Assembly (NCBI RefSeq): GCF_003315035.1 | Contig: NZ_QNRE01000009.1 | Span: 186,001 to 250,000, forward strand | DNA: 64,000 bases | Direction: 5' to 3' | Source of the DNA: Nocardia puris | GTDB lineage: Bacteria > Actinomycetota > Actinomycetes > Mycobacteriales > Mycobacteriaceae | Shown: one piece after another, positions 16,370 to 24,988 of the stretch | How positions within the stretch are numbered: position 1 is the stretch's first letter | Layout of the letters: each line of letters begins with the position of its first letter | The notes under the pieces: model-generated | The model's input: only the letters and a program-made list of their open reading frames with translations | Database searches by the model: none | Told to the model about the DNA's origin: nothing | Made by a program: the position numbers and the translations under genes

Positions 16370-17650
16370 TCATTCGGCCGCCCGCTCGACGATGTCGGCG
16401 GTGCGCTGGGTGGCGTCCGCGTTCGAATGCAGCTCCGCCGACAGCGTTTTCGCGCGCTGCGCGGTCTCGGGAGCCAGCAGCGTGCGCACGCCCTCGGCGA
16501 GGCGGTCGGCGTTCAGCTTCTGGAACGGCAGGTGCGCGCCGACGCCGAGGCGCTCGACCTGACCACCCCACATCGGCTGATCGAACGACACCGAGCACAC
16601 CAGCGTCGGCAGGCCGGCGCGCAGGCTCTCGAACGTGGTGCCGATGCCCCCGTGGTGCACGGCCGCCGCGCACAGCGGGAACACGATGTCGTGCGCGAGC
16701 GGGCCGACCACCCGCACCGACGCACCGGTTTCGGCGTTCGCGGCGTCCAGATCGCTCCAGCCCGCGCTCACCAGACCGCGCCTGCCCAGGCGCGCGCACA
16801 CCTGCTCGACGATGGCCAGCACGGCGTGGGTGTCGCGAATCGGCATGCTGCCGAAGCCGAAATACACCGGCGGCTCGCCCTCGCCGATCCAGGCGAGCAC
16901 CTCGCCGTGGTCGACGGCCAGCTCGCCGATGGCTTCGCGCGCGGACCGCTCCAGCGGCAGGAAGCCGACCAGCGGCCTGCGCTCGCCCCACTCCTCGGCC
17001 AGGCCGGGTACCAGCGCGCGGTCGTAGATCTGCACCTCGGGCACACCGCGCTTGCCGAGCACCGCCGCCGGGCTCGCCGCCGACTTGGGCAGACCGAGTT
17101 CGCCGCGCAACTGGTTGAGATAGCGCAGGAACACCACGCGGCGCAGGTTCTCGCCGATCGACCAGGTGGCGCGGTTCACCCAGCCCGGTGGGCGCCAGTG
17201 CGGCGGCAGCGTGCCGGGGAAAGGGTACGCGCTGTTCTTGCGGCCGGGGAAGCCGTGCATGGTCACCTGCGGCACGCCCATGGCCTCGGCCACCGACATG
17301 GCCCGGTCCTCGGTGAGCAGCGTGGAGACGATCACGTCGGCGTCGCGGCACACCTCGATGACCTCGCGGTTCATCCGGGCGGCGTACTCGGCCATCTGCT
17401 TGCCGACCAGCTGCATGAGCCGGAAGCTGCTGCCCGCGGCCAGCGCCCGCTGTCCCTCGTCGGAGGAGTAGAGCTGCTGCACGTCCGGGCCGCAGGGCAG
17501 GGCGGTGAGACCGGTGCGGGTGGTGAAGTCGACCAGGTTGGGCGGCGCGCCGACGACCACGTCGTGGCCGCGGCGGCGCAGTTCGAGGCCGAGCGCCACC
17601 GCGGGCTGCACATCGCCCCTGGTGCCGGTCAGCGGGATCGCCACCCTCAT
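16370..17650 (-). CDS. GT1-type (UGT/Gtf-like) glycosyltransferase
   Basis: A 426-residue GT-B glycosyltransferase of the macrolide/glycopeptide/sterol type. The N-terminal signature RVAIPLTGTRGDVQPAVALG and the donor-site block VHHGGIGTTFESLRAGLP (about residues 339-356), with F-D-Q-P-M-W-G close behind, are typical of CAZy GT1 enzymes transferring a sugar from an NDP- or UDP-sugar to a small lipophilic acceptor. Similar mycobacterial enzymes glycosylate cell-wall glycolipids. It diverges by 65 bases from the GT4-P450 fusion gene, so both could serve one product. Acceptor not predictable from sequence. Confidence 0.9.
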   Translation of the reverse strand: MRVAIPLTGTRGDVQPAVALGLELRRRGHDVVVGAPPNLVDFTTRTGLTALPCGPDVQQLYSSDEGQRALAAGSSFRLMQLVGKQMAEYAARMNREVIEVCRDADVIVSTLLTEDRAMSVAEAMGVPQVTMHGFPGRKNSAYPFPGTLPPHWRPPGWVNRATWSIGENLRRVVFLRYLNQLRGELGLPKSAASPAAVLGKRGVPEVQIYDRALVPGLAEEWGERRPLVGFLPLERSAREAIGELAVDHGEVLAWIGEGEPPVYFGFGSMPIRDTHAVLAIVEQVCARLGRRGLVSAGWSDLDAANAETGASVRVVGPLAHDIVFPLCAAAVHHGGIGTTFESLRAGLPTLVCSVSFDQPMWGGQVERLGVGAHLPFQKLNADRLAEGVRTLLAPETAQRAKTLSAELHSNADATQRTADIVERAAE

Positions 17651-17715
17651 GCCGCCCCATTCCGCTCGGCGCGTTCTTCCCTCATCGGTCCTCCTGCGTC
17701 CGTACGGTGGTGACC

Positions 17716-20343
17716 ATGCACGTTGCGCTGTTCACCGATTTCCACCCGACCACCGTCGGCGGGATCCAGACATCGGTGAACGCCCTGCGGCGGGGCCTGG
17801 AACGGGCCGGTCACCAGGTCACGATCTTCGCCGCGCCCACGCGCGAATCTACCGAATACGACCCCGACCTCGTGGTCCTTTCCGCACTCGCGGGCGTTTC
17901 GGTGAACGGATTCGCCGCCGTGCTGCCCACCGCCGAGAACAACAAGCGCATCGACGCCGCGTTCGCGGTGCGCGGACCGGTCGACGTGGTGCATCTGCAC
18001 ACCACCTACGGCGTGGCCGTCGCGGGATTGCGGGCCGCGCGCAGGCACGGAATTCCCGTGGTGCAGACCGTGCACAGCCGCGACGACGCGTTCATCCAGC
18101 ACACCTCCCCCACCCCGTACCTGTCGGCGCTCACCATGCGCGCCCTGCACGGCCGTTTCGTCCCGCACGGCGACCCGCTGCCGCCGCTGCCGGAATCCCG
18201 TGCGGCCCATCATGCTTGGCGCACGATGGTCGGTCACGCGCGCAACGCCGACCACGTCGTGGTGCCCACCGAGCACTTCGCCCGCCGCTTCCGCGACCAC
18301 GGACTGGAGCGCCCGATCACGGTGATCTCCAACGGAATCGACGACGACCTGCTGGACGCGGCGCGCGCGGCGGTGGATTCGGGCGTGGCCGGGTCACCCG
18401 CGCAGGTCGCGAATTCCCTGGCCGCCGAGGATCTCACAACGCGAGTAACTACCGGGTCCGACATTGAGCGCACATCCCTGCGTGTCGTGTGGTGCGCGCG
18501 GCTGTCCGCCGAGAAGCGGTTGCTCGAGGCGATCGAGGCCGTGCGGCTGGCGCCGGAGTGCACGCTCGACATCTATGGGAGCGGCGATCAGGAGGGGGCC
18601 GCGCGGGAGGCCGTCACGGCGGCGGGGATCGAGGAGCGGGTGCGGCTGCACGGGGCGGTGCCGCAGGGCGAGTGCCTGGCGGCGATGGCGCGCCACGATG
18701 TGCTGCTGTTCCCGTCGATGGGGTTCGACACGCAAGGGATGGCGCTGCTGGAAGCGGTCGCGATGGGCTTGCCGGTGGTCTACTGCGACCCCGACATGGA
18801 CGAGACCGTGCCGAAGGGCGGTGGGGCACGCACGGCCGACCCGTCGCCCAGCGCAATCGCGCGGACCCTGCGGGAGCTGGCCGCCGACCCGTCGCGGCTG
18901 GAGTCGATGCGGTACGCGCTGGCCGGGCACACCGATTCCACCCGCCAGTCCACGCTCACCGGCGCGATGGTCGCGGTCTATGAGTCCGTGGCGAAAGAGG
19001 TTTCCGTTCAGCGCCTTTCGGACGTGCCGACCGCCCCGGGAGGGCTCCCGCTGCTCGGGCACAGCCTGGTCGCGCTGCGCGGCGGGCTCGATTTCGTCAC
19101 CTCGCTCACCGACCTCGGCCCGATCGTGCGCATCTACCTCGGCCCGCGACCGGCCTACGTGCTCACCACGCCGGAGCTGATCCGCGAGGTCGGCTTCGGC
19201 ACGGCCGGCGCGTTCCACCGCGAGGAGATGCGCGAGGCCGTGCACGACGTGCTGCGCGGCGCGTCCAACGTGCTCAGCGGCACACCCCACGAACTGCGCC
19301 GCCGCATGATCGCGCCCGCGCTGCGACAGCGCAGGCTCGCCGAATACGCCACCGTCGCCGCCGGACTCGCCGACGAGTGGGCGCGCTCGCTGCCCGCCGA
19401 CCGCCCGCTGAACCTGGTGGCGGAAGCGCACCGGCTGGTGCTCGACGTCATCACCGCCACGCTGTTCACCGCCGATTTCGGCGCCGACGCCAAAAGTGAA
19501 GTGCGCCAGAATATTCCGTGGCTGCTGAGCCACGTGGTGCAGCGGGCCGCGCTGCCGCCGCCGGTGCGCAGGATGCGCGTGGTGGCCAATCACCGGTTCA
19601 AGACCAAGGCCGCCGCGCTGCGCCGCGAGATCGGCGCCGTGGTGGCCGAATACCGGCGTGCCGACCGGGATTTCCACGATGTGCTCTCCGCGCTGGTGCG
19701 CCACACCGACGACGAGACGGGCGCGACGCTGTCCGACGAGGAGATCGTGGACGAGCTGATCCTCATGCTGGCGGCCGGCGTCGGCTCGACCGCCTCGATC
19801 ATGGCGTGGGTGTGGCACGAGGCCGCGCGCGATCCCGGGATCGGCGACGAGCTGCGGCGCGAGCTCGACGACTTCGTGGGTCGCGAACCGGTGCGGCCCG
19901 AGCACGTCACCTCGCTGCCCTACCTGCGGAGCGTGGTGGTGGAGACGCTGCGGTTCTGGGGGCCGTGGGTGAGCACGCAGACCGCCGACGGACCGGTCAC
20001 GCTCGGCGGCGTCACCCTGCCCGACGGGGCGATGGTGGTGTACAGCCCGTACCTCGTGCACCACACCGAGCGCTACTACCCGGCGCCGGAGACCTTCGAC
20101 CCGGACCGGTGGTTCCCCGGACGGGTCGAGGAGATCGACAAGAAGGCGATCCTGCCGTTCGGCGTCGGCGCCCGGCACTGCCCCGGCAACACCTTCGCGA
20201 TCCTCACCGTCACGCTGGCCACGGCGGCGCTGTTCGCCCGCTGGCGGGTCGACCCCGACCCCGGGCACACGGTGCGCGCGAACACCACGGACTTCGTGCC
20301 CTCCCCCGACCGGCTGCCGGTGACGCTGCGCCCGCGCTGGTGA
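17716..20343 (+). CDS. GT4 glycosyltransferase-cytochrome P450 fusion
   Basis: An uninterrupted 875-residue frame joining two enzymes. Residues 1 to about 430 form a GT4 glycosyltransferase: HVALFTDFHPTTVGGIQTSV, VHLHTTYGVAVAG, VISNGIDDD, W-C-A-R-L-S-A-E-K-R and the E-x7-E-type region MGFDTQGMALLEAVAMGLP. From about 440 on it is a P450: proline-rich PTAPGGLPLLGHS entry, I-helix AAGVGSTAS near 685 (atypical in place of A-G-x-D/E-T-T), ETLR near 742, and the haem loop FGVGARHCPGN with Cys822 as ligand. No stop or frameshift separates the parts. In-frame GTGs at 17707 and 17710 are alternative starts. A soluble enzyme that both oxidises and glycosylates one substrate is inferred. Confidence 0.88.
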   Translation: MHVALFTDFHPTTVGGIQTSVNALRRGLERAGHQVTIFAAPTRESTEYDPDLVVLSALAGVSVNGFAAVLPTAENNKRIDAAFAVRGPVDVVHLHTTYGVAVAGLRAARRHGIPVVQTVHSRDDAFIQHTSPTPYLSALTMRALHGRFVPHGDPLPPLPESRAAHHAWRTMVGHARNADHVVVPTEHFARRFRDHGLERPITVISNGIDDDLLDAARAAVDSGVAGSPAQVANSLAAEDLTTRVTTGSDIERTSLRVVWCARLSAEKRLLEAIEAVRLAPECTLDIYGSGDQEGAAREAVTAAGIEERVRLHGAVPQGECLAAMARHDVLLFPSMGFDTQGMALLEAVAMGLPVVYCDPDMDETVPKGGGARTADPSPSAIARTLRELAADPSRLESMRYALAGHTDSTRQSTLTGAMVAVYESVAKEVSVQRLSDVPTAPGGLPLLGHSLVALRGGLDFVTSLTDLGPIVRIYLGPRPAYVLTTPELIREVGFGTAGAFHREEMREAVHDVLRGASNVLSGTPHELRRRMIAPALRQRRLAEYATVAAGLADEWARSLPADRPLNLVAEAHRLVLDVITATLFTADFGADAKSEVRQNIPWLLSHVVQRAALPPPVRRMRVVANHRFKTKAAALRREIGAVVAEYRRADRDFHDVLSALVRHTDDETGATLSDEEIVDELILMLAAGVGSTASIMAWVWHEAARDPGIGDELRRELDDFVGREPVRPEHVTSLPYLRSVVVETLRFWGPWVSTQTADGPVTLGGVTLPDGAMVVYSPYLVHHTERYYPAPETFDPDRWFPGRVEEIDKKAILPFGVGARHCPGNTFAILTVTLATAALFARWRVDPDPGHTVRANTTDFVPSPDRLPVTLRPRW

Positions 20344-20442
20344 AGACATAGGCACTTCACCTGCGGTTTCCCTCTTCTCGTGGGCACGCGGCGGTAGGCT
20401 CGACCCGGCGTGTGCCGACCACCCGAGGGAATGGAATCCGTC

Positions 20443-21537
20443 ATGGCCCCAGGACGCAACACGATGCCACCGCTGCCGCTGGTGCGGGCGGTCGAGCGGT
20501 TCCGGGCGGGACTGGTCTTCCTGCACCGCAAGCTCGTGCCGAGCGAGATCGCAGTGCTGGAGATGATGACCGCGGGCTGGCTGGCCCAGGCCATCGCCGC
20601 GGCCGCCGAACTGCGCATCGCCGACGAACTCGCCAAGGGGCCCCGCTCCGCCGCCGATCTGGCGACCGCCGTCGGCGCCGATGAGGACGCGTTGCGGCGC
20701 CTGCTGCGGCTGCTGATCAGTCACGGCTTCTTCGCCGAGGACCGCGACGGCCGCTACCGGCTCAACAAGACCGCCCAGGTGCTGCGCGGCGACTCGCCCG
20801 TGACGCTGCGGGACATGGCGCTGTTCGTCGGATCGAAGCTGCACCGGGAACGCTGGTCGCAGCTCACCGACGCGGTGCGCACCGGACGCCCGATCGCCTC
20901 GGGCGGCGCCGAGTTCTTCGAACTCGCGCAGACCGATCGCGAAGTGGGCGAATTGTTCGACAGGGCGATGGCCAGCGTCAACAGCATCGGCCGCGAAGCC
21001 CTGCTCAACGCCTACGATTTCAGCCGCTACGGGGTGATCGTGGATGTCGGCGGCGGCACCGGAATGCTGCTCTCCGAGATCCTGCGCCGCACCCCGGGTG
21101 CGCGCGGCGTCCTGCTCGATCTGCCGCAGGTGGTGGCCGACGTGCCCGACCGGCTCGCGGAAGACGGCCTCGCGCAGCGGTGCGAGGTGGTGGGCGGCTC
21201 GTTCTTCGAGTCGGTGCCCGAGGGTGGTGACGCCTACATCCTCCAGCACATCGTGCACGACTGGCCGGAGGCCGATCTCGCGCGCATTCTCGGGGCCGTG
21301 CGCGCGGCGATGAAGTCCCACTCCCGGCTGCTGCTCATCGAGATCGTGCTGCCCGAACACGATCGGCCCCACCCCGGCAAGTACATCGACCTCGAGATGC
21401 TGGTGAACGTCGGCGGGCGGGAGCGCACGGTGGCGGAGTACCGGGACCTGCTGGCGCGCAACGGTTTCACGCTGGAACAGGTGGTCCCCACCGTATCGCC
21501 GGAGAATATCCTGGTCGCGCGCCAGGCCGACGGGTAG
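20443..21537 (+). CDS. SAM-dependent O-methyltransferase
   Basis: A 364-residue class I methyltransferase of the plant/antibiotic O-methyltransferase type. A winged-helix dimerisation domain (MMTAGWLAQAIAAAAELRIA then DEDALRRLLRLLISHGFF) precedes the SAM site VIVDVGGGTG, the L-D-L-P-Q-V-V segment and the catalytic-region motif QHIVHDWPEADLARIL. C-terminal ERTVAEYRDLLARNGF completes the family pattern. GAGGGA lies 12 bases before the ATG at 20443; an ATG at 20431 is less well spaced. It follows the GT4-P450 gene by 99 bases and converges on the UbiA gene, so it plausibly tailors the same product. Confidence 0.88.
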   Translation: MAPGRNTMPPLPLVRAVERFRAGLVFLHRKLVPSEIAVLEMMTAGWLAQAIAAAAELRIADELAKGPRSAADLATAVGADEDALRRLLRLLISHGFFAEDRDGRYRLNKTAQVLRGDSPVTLRDMALFVGSKLHRERWSQLTDAVRTGRPIASGGAEFFELAQTDREVGELFDRAMASVNSIGREALLNAYDFSRYGVIVDVGGGTGMLLSEILRRTPGARGVLLDLPQVVADVPDRLAEDGLAQRCEVVGGSFFESVPEGGDAYILQHIVHDWPEADLARILGAVRAAMKSHSRLLLIEIVLPEHDRPHPGKYIDLEMLVNVGGRERTVAEYRDLLARNGFTLEQVVPTVSPENILVARQADG

Positions 21538-21547
21538 TCCGCCGTTG

Positions 21548-22477
21548 TCAGGTGGGGGTGAGCACCACCGCTTGCGCGATCAGCGTGAGATACAGGGCGA
21601 ACACGAAGCCCACGGCGGGCAGGATCGGGTAGTCCGGCTTCGTCCCGCGCCGGAACGCGACCGCGCCCGCCACCGGAATCACCAACAGCGCCAGGGGAAT
21701 CCACGCGAGCGCGGCCTCCGCTCCGGTGTAGCCCCACGACCGCACCAGCAGGATGTCCACCACCGAGGCCAGCGCGGCGAACACGACGATCGCGACGGTG
21801 CCGCCCGTCACCCCGAGGGCATTCGAGTACAGGTGCTCCCCCGCGCGGTGCTCACGAGAGGTCTTGCGGGCGAACTCGAATTGCAGGAACGCGCCCGCGA
21901 ACAGCACCGCCACGGCGAACAGGCGCGGCGTCGCCGACACCTCACCCGTGTCGATCGCCGAGACGAGCACATACGCCGTGAGCACCAGCTGCACCGGGTA
22001 GGTGACCAGCAGGTTGAGCAGGATGCCCTCGCGCACCGCCACCGACCGCCGCTCCACGGCCCACAGGAACAGCCCGTAGCCCAGCGTGGCGGCCATCGCC
22101 AGCGCCGAGCCCACCGACAACGCCAGGCTCGCGCCGACGGTGACGACCGCGATCACGGCCATGGCCGCCCGCAACTCCCCCGCGCTCACCGCGCCGGTCA
22201 CCAGCGGCCGGTCGGGATTGTGGATGCGGTCGTACTCCAGGTCCTTCTGCTCGTCCACCATGCGCAGGTACAGCAGCACCGCGGCGACGACGGCGATCCG
22301 CACCACCGTCGCCCAGCCGGGCCGCCACGCCGTATCCGGTTGCGACACAAGGGCGGCCGTGCCCTCCACCGCCAGCACCCAGACGATGCCGTAGAGCAGG
22401 TAGTGCGGTTTGTACATGACGGCGGTGAACCGCCAGACGCGCGCGATCGATGCGAGCGCGCCGGGGGCATCGCTCAC
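21548..22477 (-). CDS. UbiA-family prenyltransferase
   Basis: A 309-residue polytopic membrane prenyltransferase. The prenyl-diphosphate/Mg2+ site appears as RMVDEQKDLEYDRIHNPDRP (about residues 72-91), a variant of the N-D-x-x-D-x-x-x-D motif; a second polar loop F-E-F-A-R-K-T-S-R-E-H-R lies near 205. Eight to nine hydrophobic helices follow the UbiA pattern. The GTG at 22477 overlaps the nitroreductase stop (GTGA), making this the last gene of the long coupled operon. A polyprenyl diphosphate synthase at 34130 could supply its donor. The acceptor is unknown: UbiA relatives prenylate aromatics, but also glycerol-phosphate derivatives. Confidence 0.88.
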   Translation of the reverse strand: MSDAPGALASIARVWRFTAVMYKPHYLLYGIVWVLAVEGTAALVSQPDTAWRPGWATVVRIAVVAAVLLYLRMVDEQKDLEYDRIHNPDRPLVTGAVSAGELRAAMAVIAVVTVGASLALSVGSALAMAATLGYGLFLWAVERRSVAVREGILLNLLVTYPVQLVLTAYVLVSAIDTGEVSATPRLFAVAVLFAGAFLQFEFARKTSREHRAGEHLYSNALGVTGGTVAIVVFAALASVVDILLVRSWGYTGAEAALAWIPLALLVIPVAGAVAFRRGTKPDYPILPAVGFVFALYLTLIAQAVVLTPT

Positions 22478-23088
22478 GCGTTCCACCGATCCCAATAGGT
22501 GACCTCGTCGGCTGGCGCGCGGCGCGGCGCGGGCGACGCGGACCCCGGGCGCAGGTGCGCCACCGGCAGCAGCGCCACCTGGGTGACCTCGTCGAACGGG
22601 ATCGACAGCAGGTCGGCGATCTCGCGCTCGTAGACCAGGTGGGCGGTGGTCATGGTGGCGCCCATGCCCCGATCATGCAGGGCGAGAAGGAAATTCCACA
22701 CCGCCGGATAGATCGAGCCGTAGAAACTGGCCAGGCGGTGGGCGTTGCCGTCGGCGGGCGGGCGGCCCAGCGAGCAGACCAGGACCAGCGCGGGCACCTC
22801 GTGCAGATGGTCGGCGAGGTAGCGGCCGGACTCCAGGTCACCGAGTTGGTCCGGGCGCGGCGTGCGCGCGGAGAGGTAGGCGGAGAACGCCTTTCGGTAG
22901 TACTCGGCGATGGCCTGACGGGTGTCGGCGTCCTGGACGATCACGAAGCGCCACGGCTGCCGGTTGGTGCCGCTCGGCGCGTGCACCGCGATGTCCAGGC
23001 ATTCCAATAGATCTCGGCGCGCCACCGGGCGGGTCAGATCCAGCCGCTTGCGGAACGCGCGCGTGGTGCGCAGCAGTTCGGAACTCAT
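22474..23088 (-). CDS. Nitroreductase-family flavoprotein
   Basis: A 204-residue FMN-dependent oxidoreductase of the nitroreductase fold. Typical segments are TRAFRKRLDLTRPV, AVHAPSGTNRQPWRFVIVQD (FMN phosphate region, residues 35-54), NFLLALHDRGMGATMTT, and a C-terminal V-A-L-L-P-V-A segment. These proteins reduce nitro groups, enones or quinones, or act in ring oxidation during natural product synthesis. The ATG at 23088 overlaps the stop of the AfsA-like gene and its own stop overlaps the UbiA start, so it is translationally coupled on both sides. In the operon it could reduce a butenolide-like or enone intermediate (inference). Confidence 0.88.
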   Translation of the reverse strand: MSSELLRTTRAFRKRLDLTRPVARRDLLECLDIAVHAPSGTNRQPWRFVIVQDADTRQAIAEYYRKAFSAYLSARTPRPDQLGDLESGRYLADHLHEVPALVLVCSLGRPPADGNAHRLASFYGSIYPAVWNFLLALHDRGMGATMTTAHLVYEREIADLLSIPFDEVTQVALLPVAHLRPGSASPAPRRAPADEVTYWDRWNA

Positions 23089-24071
23089 GCGCCGTCCACG
23101 ATCGGTTCGGCGTCCAGCGCGTCCCCGGCGAACTCGACGTCGACGCGCGCCGCCACGGCCCCCGCCTGCCGGATCTCGCCGCGCACCACAGCGGTGCCCG
23201 CGCCGGATTCGATGATCTCGCCGACGCATTCGGCCGGCAGATCCAGTTCCACGAATCGCTCGAAGGTGCTGGCCACGCTCACCGGGCGCGGCAGCTCCGG
23301 CAGCACCAGGCTCAGCCCGATCTGCCGGCACGCCTCGATGAGCAGGCTGCCGGGCACATGGTCGAGCTGGTGGTCGAACAGGAACGGGTGCGACAGGTCC
23401 GAGACCAGGTCGGCACGCGCGATATCGCCGTCGCGTTCGGGCGGGCCGATCACCACGTTGCGTTTGCTGCCCCGGCCCACCGACGCCGCGTCGGCCCGCT
23501 CCCCGATCGGCGCCGCACCGCGGAAAGGCCCGAGCCCCAAGCTCTTCCGGAATCCGTCGCGCAGGGCGGTCCAGTGGCTCGCGGTGGTCCAGGAGAACGA
23601 CCCGTCGACGGTGAACATCGGTTCGCCGTCCGCGAAGATCTCCAGCACCATATCCAGGCCGTGCAGCACGTCGCCGCGCCGGTGATGATTCGGCGCCCGC
23701 ACCCGCATCACCAGATCGCTCGGCGCCACACCGGTTTCCCAGGCGCGGGTGTCGGCGCCGGTGCCGTTGAAGGTGCGCACCACGAACGCGCGGTCGGTGG
23801 GCACGCCGTAGAACTCGTGGGTGAGCGCGATGGCCGCCTGCCGCGCCGCCTCCATCACCAGCAGCGGATCATGGCGCAGCCCTTGGGATCCCGCGTGATC
23901 GCCGTAGTAGGCGTGCATGCGCGGCAGCTGGGCGCCGACCAGGAAGGAATCCGGGCCGAGGGTGTCGAGGGAGGTGACGAACACCTCCGACACGGCGCAC
24001 CGGTGCGCCAGCTGCCGTGGGATGGTGCTGATGTGCGTCGCCGCCTTCTCGGCGGCCGCGTGTGTCGTCAC
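23085..24071 (-). CDS. AfsA-like double-hotdog protein
   Basis: A 328-residue protein with two AfsA (A-factor biosynthesis) hotdog repeats. Repeat 1 includes VSEVFVTSL, RMHAYYGDHAG, ALTHEFYGVP and LHGLDMVLEIF. Repeat 2 (from about residue 205) includes LSHPFLFDHQLDHVPGSLLI-EACRQ, the D-H-x-P-G hallmark of the family, and VELDLPAE. AfsA condenses a beta-ketoacyl thioester with dihydroxyacetone phosphate in gamma-butyrolactone synthesis. The GTG at 24071 has GGAGG seven bases upstream and overlaps the preceding stop. No butyrolactone receptor gene is in the window, so a biosynthetic rather than signalling role is likely. Confidence 0.85.
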   Translation of the reverse strand: MTTHAAAEKAATHISTIPRQLAHRCAVSEVFVTSLDTLGPDSFLVGAQLPRMHAYYGDHAGSQGLRHDPLLVMEAARQAAIALTHEFYGVPTDRAFVVRTFNGTGADTRAWETGVAPSDLVMRVRAPNHHRRGDVLHGLDMVLEIFADGEPMFTVDGSFSWTTASHWTALRDGFRKSLGLGPFRGAAPIGERADAASVGRGSKRNVVIGPPERDGDIARADLVSDLSHPFLFDHQLDHVPGSLLIEACRQIGLSLVLPELPRPVSVASTFERFVELDLPAECVGEIIESGAGTAVVRGEIRQAGAVAARVDVEFAGDALDAEPIVDGA

Positions 24072-24988
24072 GATCGTCCCTCCATCCATTCTCGGGCGGT
24101 GACGGGCGGCAGGGTCTGCGACTGCGTTCCGACCCGCATCGGCAGCACGTAGGAACCGAGCACCAGCGTCGACCACGGATCCGGGCGCACCCCGGCCGCC
24201 CACGCCGCGTACAGCAGATCCGCGCCGTCGCCCTCGGCGGCGATACCGGCCCTGGCCAGGTCGTCCCGGACGACGCGCAGCGCCTCCTCGCGCTCGAAAC
24301 TGCGGGCGGGCACGGTGCCGTACAGGTTGGCGGCGGCCGCGGCGGCGTCGGCGGAGCGGTCCGCGCCCGCCAGCGCCTCGGCCAGCACCTCGGCCCTGGT
24401 GTCCTCGTCGAAATAGATCGCCAGCTCGCGCAGGACGTCGGCGGGATCGTCGGGCGTGTGCACCAGGTTCAGCAGGAAGTTGTGGCGGCCCAGCGCGTAG
24501 CGCAGTTCGCCGGGCTTGCGGCGGCGCGGATCGGTGGGGCCCTTCGCCTCGGTGAGCCGGATCGGCACGGGCAGTTCGCCGTCGGGGGCGCGCACCACCA
24601 GAACCAGCACGTCGGAGATGCCGACCAGCAGGTCCGCCAACCGCCTGCGCTCGCGGGAGGCGATGTTCCAGGCGAAATACCACAGCGCGCGCACCAGGTG
24701 CGGGTTCACCGTCAGGCGACGCGCGGCGACGACGCGGAAACCGTTGGCGGGCAACCACTCCAGCGTCGGTTCTACGGAGCGGGCAACGATGGCGTCGGGC
24801 TTGAGCAGCAGCAGGGAGTGCCGGCGGGCGAAGGCGACCGGGTCGATCTCGAGGCGCTCGAGCTGTTCGGCGGTTTCCTGCACGTAGGTGTCGCCGACGT
24901 AGGCCGTGACCTTGTCCGGAGAGGGCGTGAGCCGGGTGAGGACGGCGCGCAGGCGGTCCTCGACGGTGTGCTGCGGTGCGGTGGTCAT
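24068..24988 (-). CDS. Nucleoside-diphosphate-kinase-like protein
   Basis: A 306-residue protein with a divergent NDP kinase domain at about residues 57-195. Aligned by eye with the canonical ndk at 48109: LLLLKPDAIVARS matches LVLIKPDGVSRG (Lys63), TEAKGPTDPRRRKPGELRYA matches the GTDP..APGSIRGDF stretch, and NLVHTPDDP matches NLVHGSDSP, so the phospho-accepting His (His177) is retained. An N-terminal extension of 55 residues and a C-terminal domain of about 110 residues are not in normal NDKs (about 138 residues). It overlaps its neighbours on both sides (ATGA, GTGA). It may move phosphate to or from an NTP or a metabolite within the pathway; that role is inference. Confidence 0.75.
   Translation of the reverse strand: MTTAPQHTVEDRLRAVLTRLTPSPDKVTAYVGDTYVQETAEQLERLEIDPVAFARRHSLLLLKPDAIVARSVEPTLEWLPANGFRVVAARRLTVNPHLVRALWYFAWNIASRERRRLADLLVGISDVLVLVVRAPDGELPVPIRLTEAKGPTDPRRRKPGELRYALGRHNFLLNLVHTPDDPADVLRELAIYFDEDTRAEVLAEALAGADRSADAAAAAANLYGTVPARSFEREEALRVVRDDLARAGIAAEGDGADLLYAAWAAGVRPDPWSTLVLGSYVLPMRVGTQSQTLPPVTAREWMEGRS

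Noticed and set aside
18394..21372. A minus-strand frame of about 990 codons opposite the P450 and methyltransferase
   Set aside because: His/Arg/Gln-rich antisense translation; both plus-strand genes carry full catalytic motifs.
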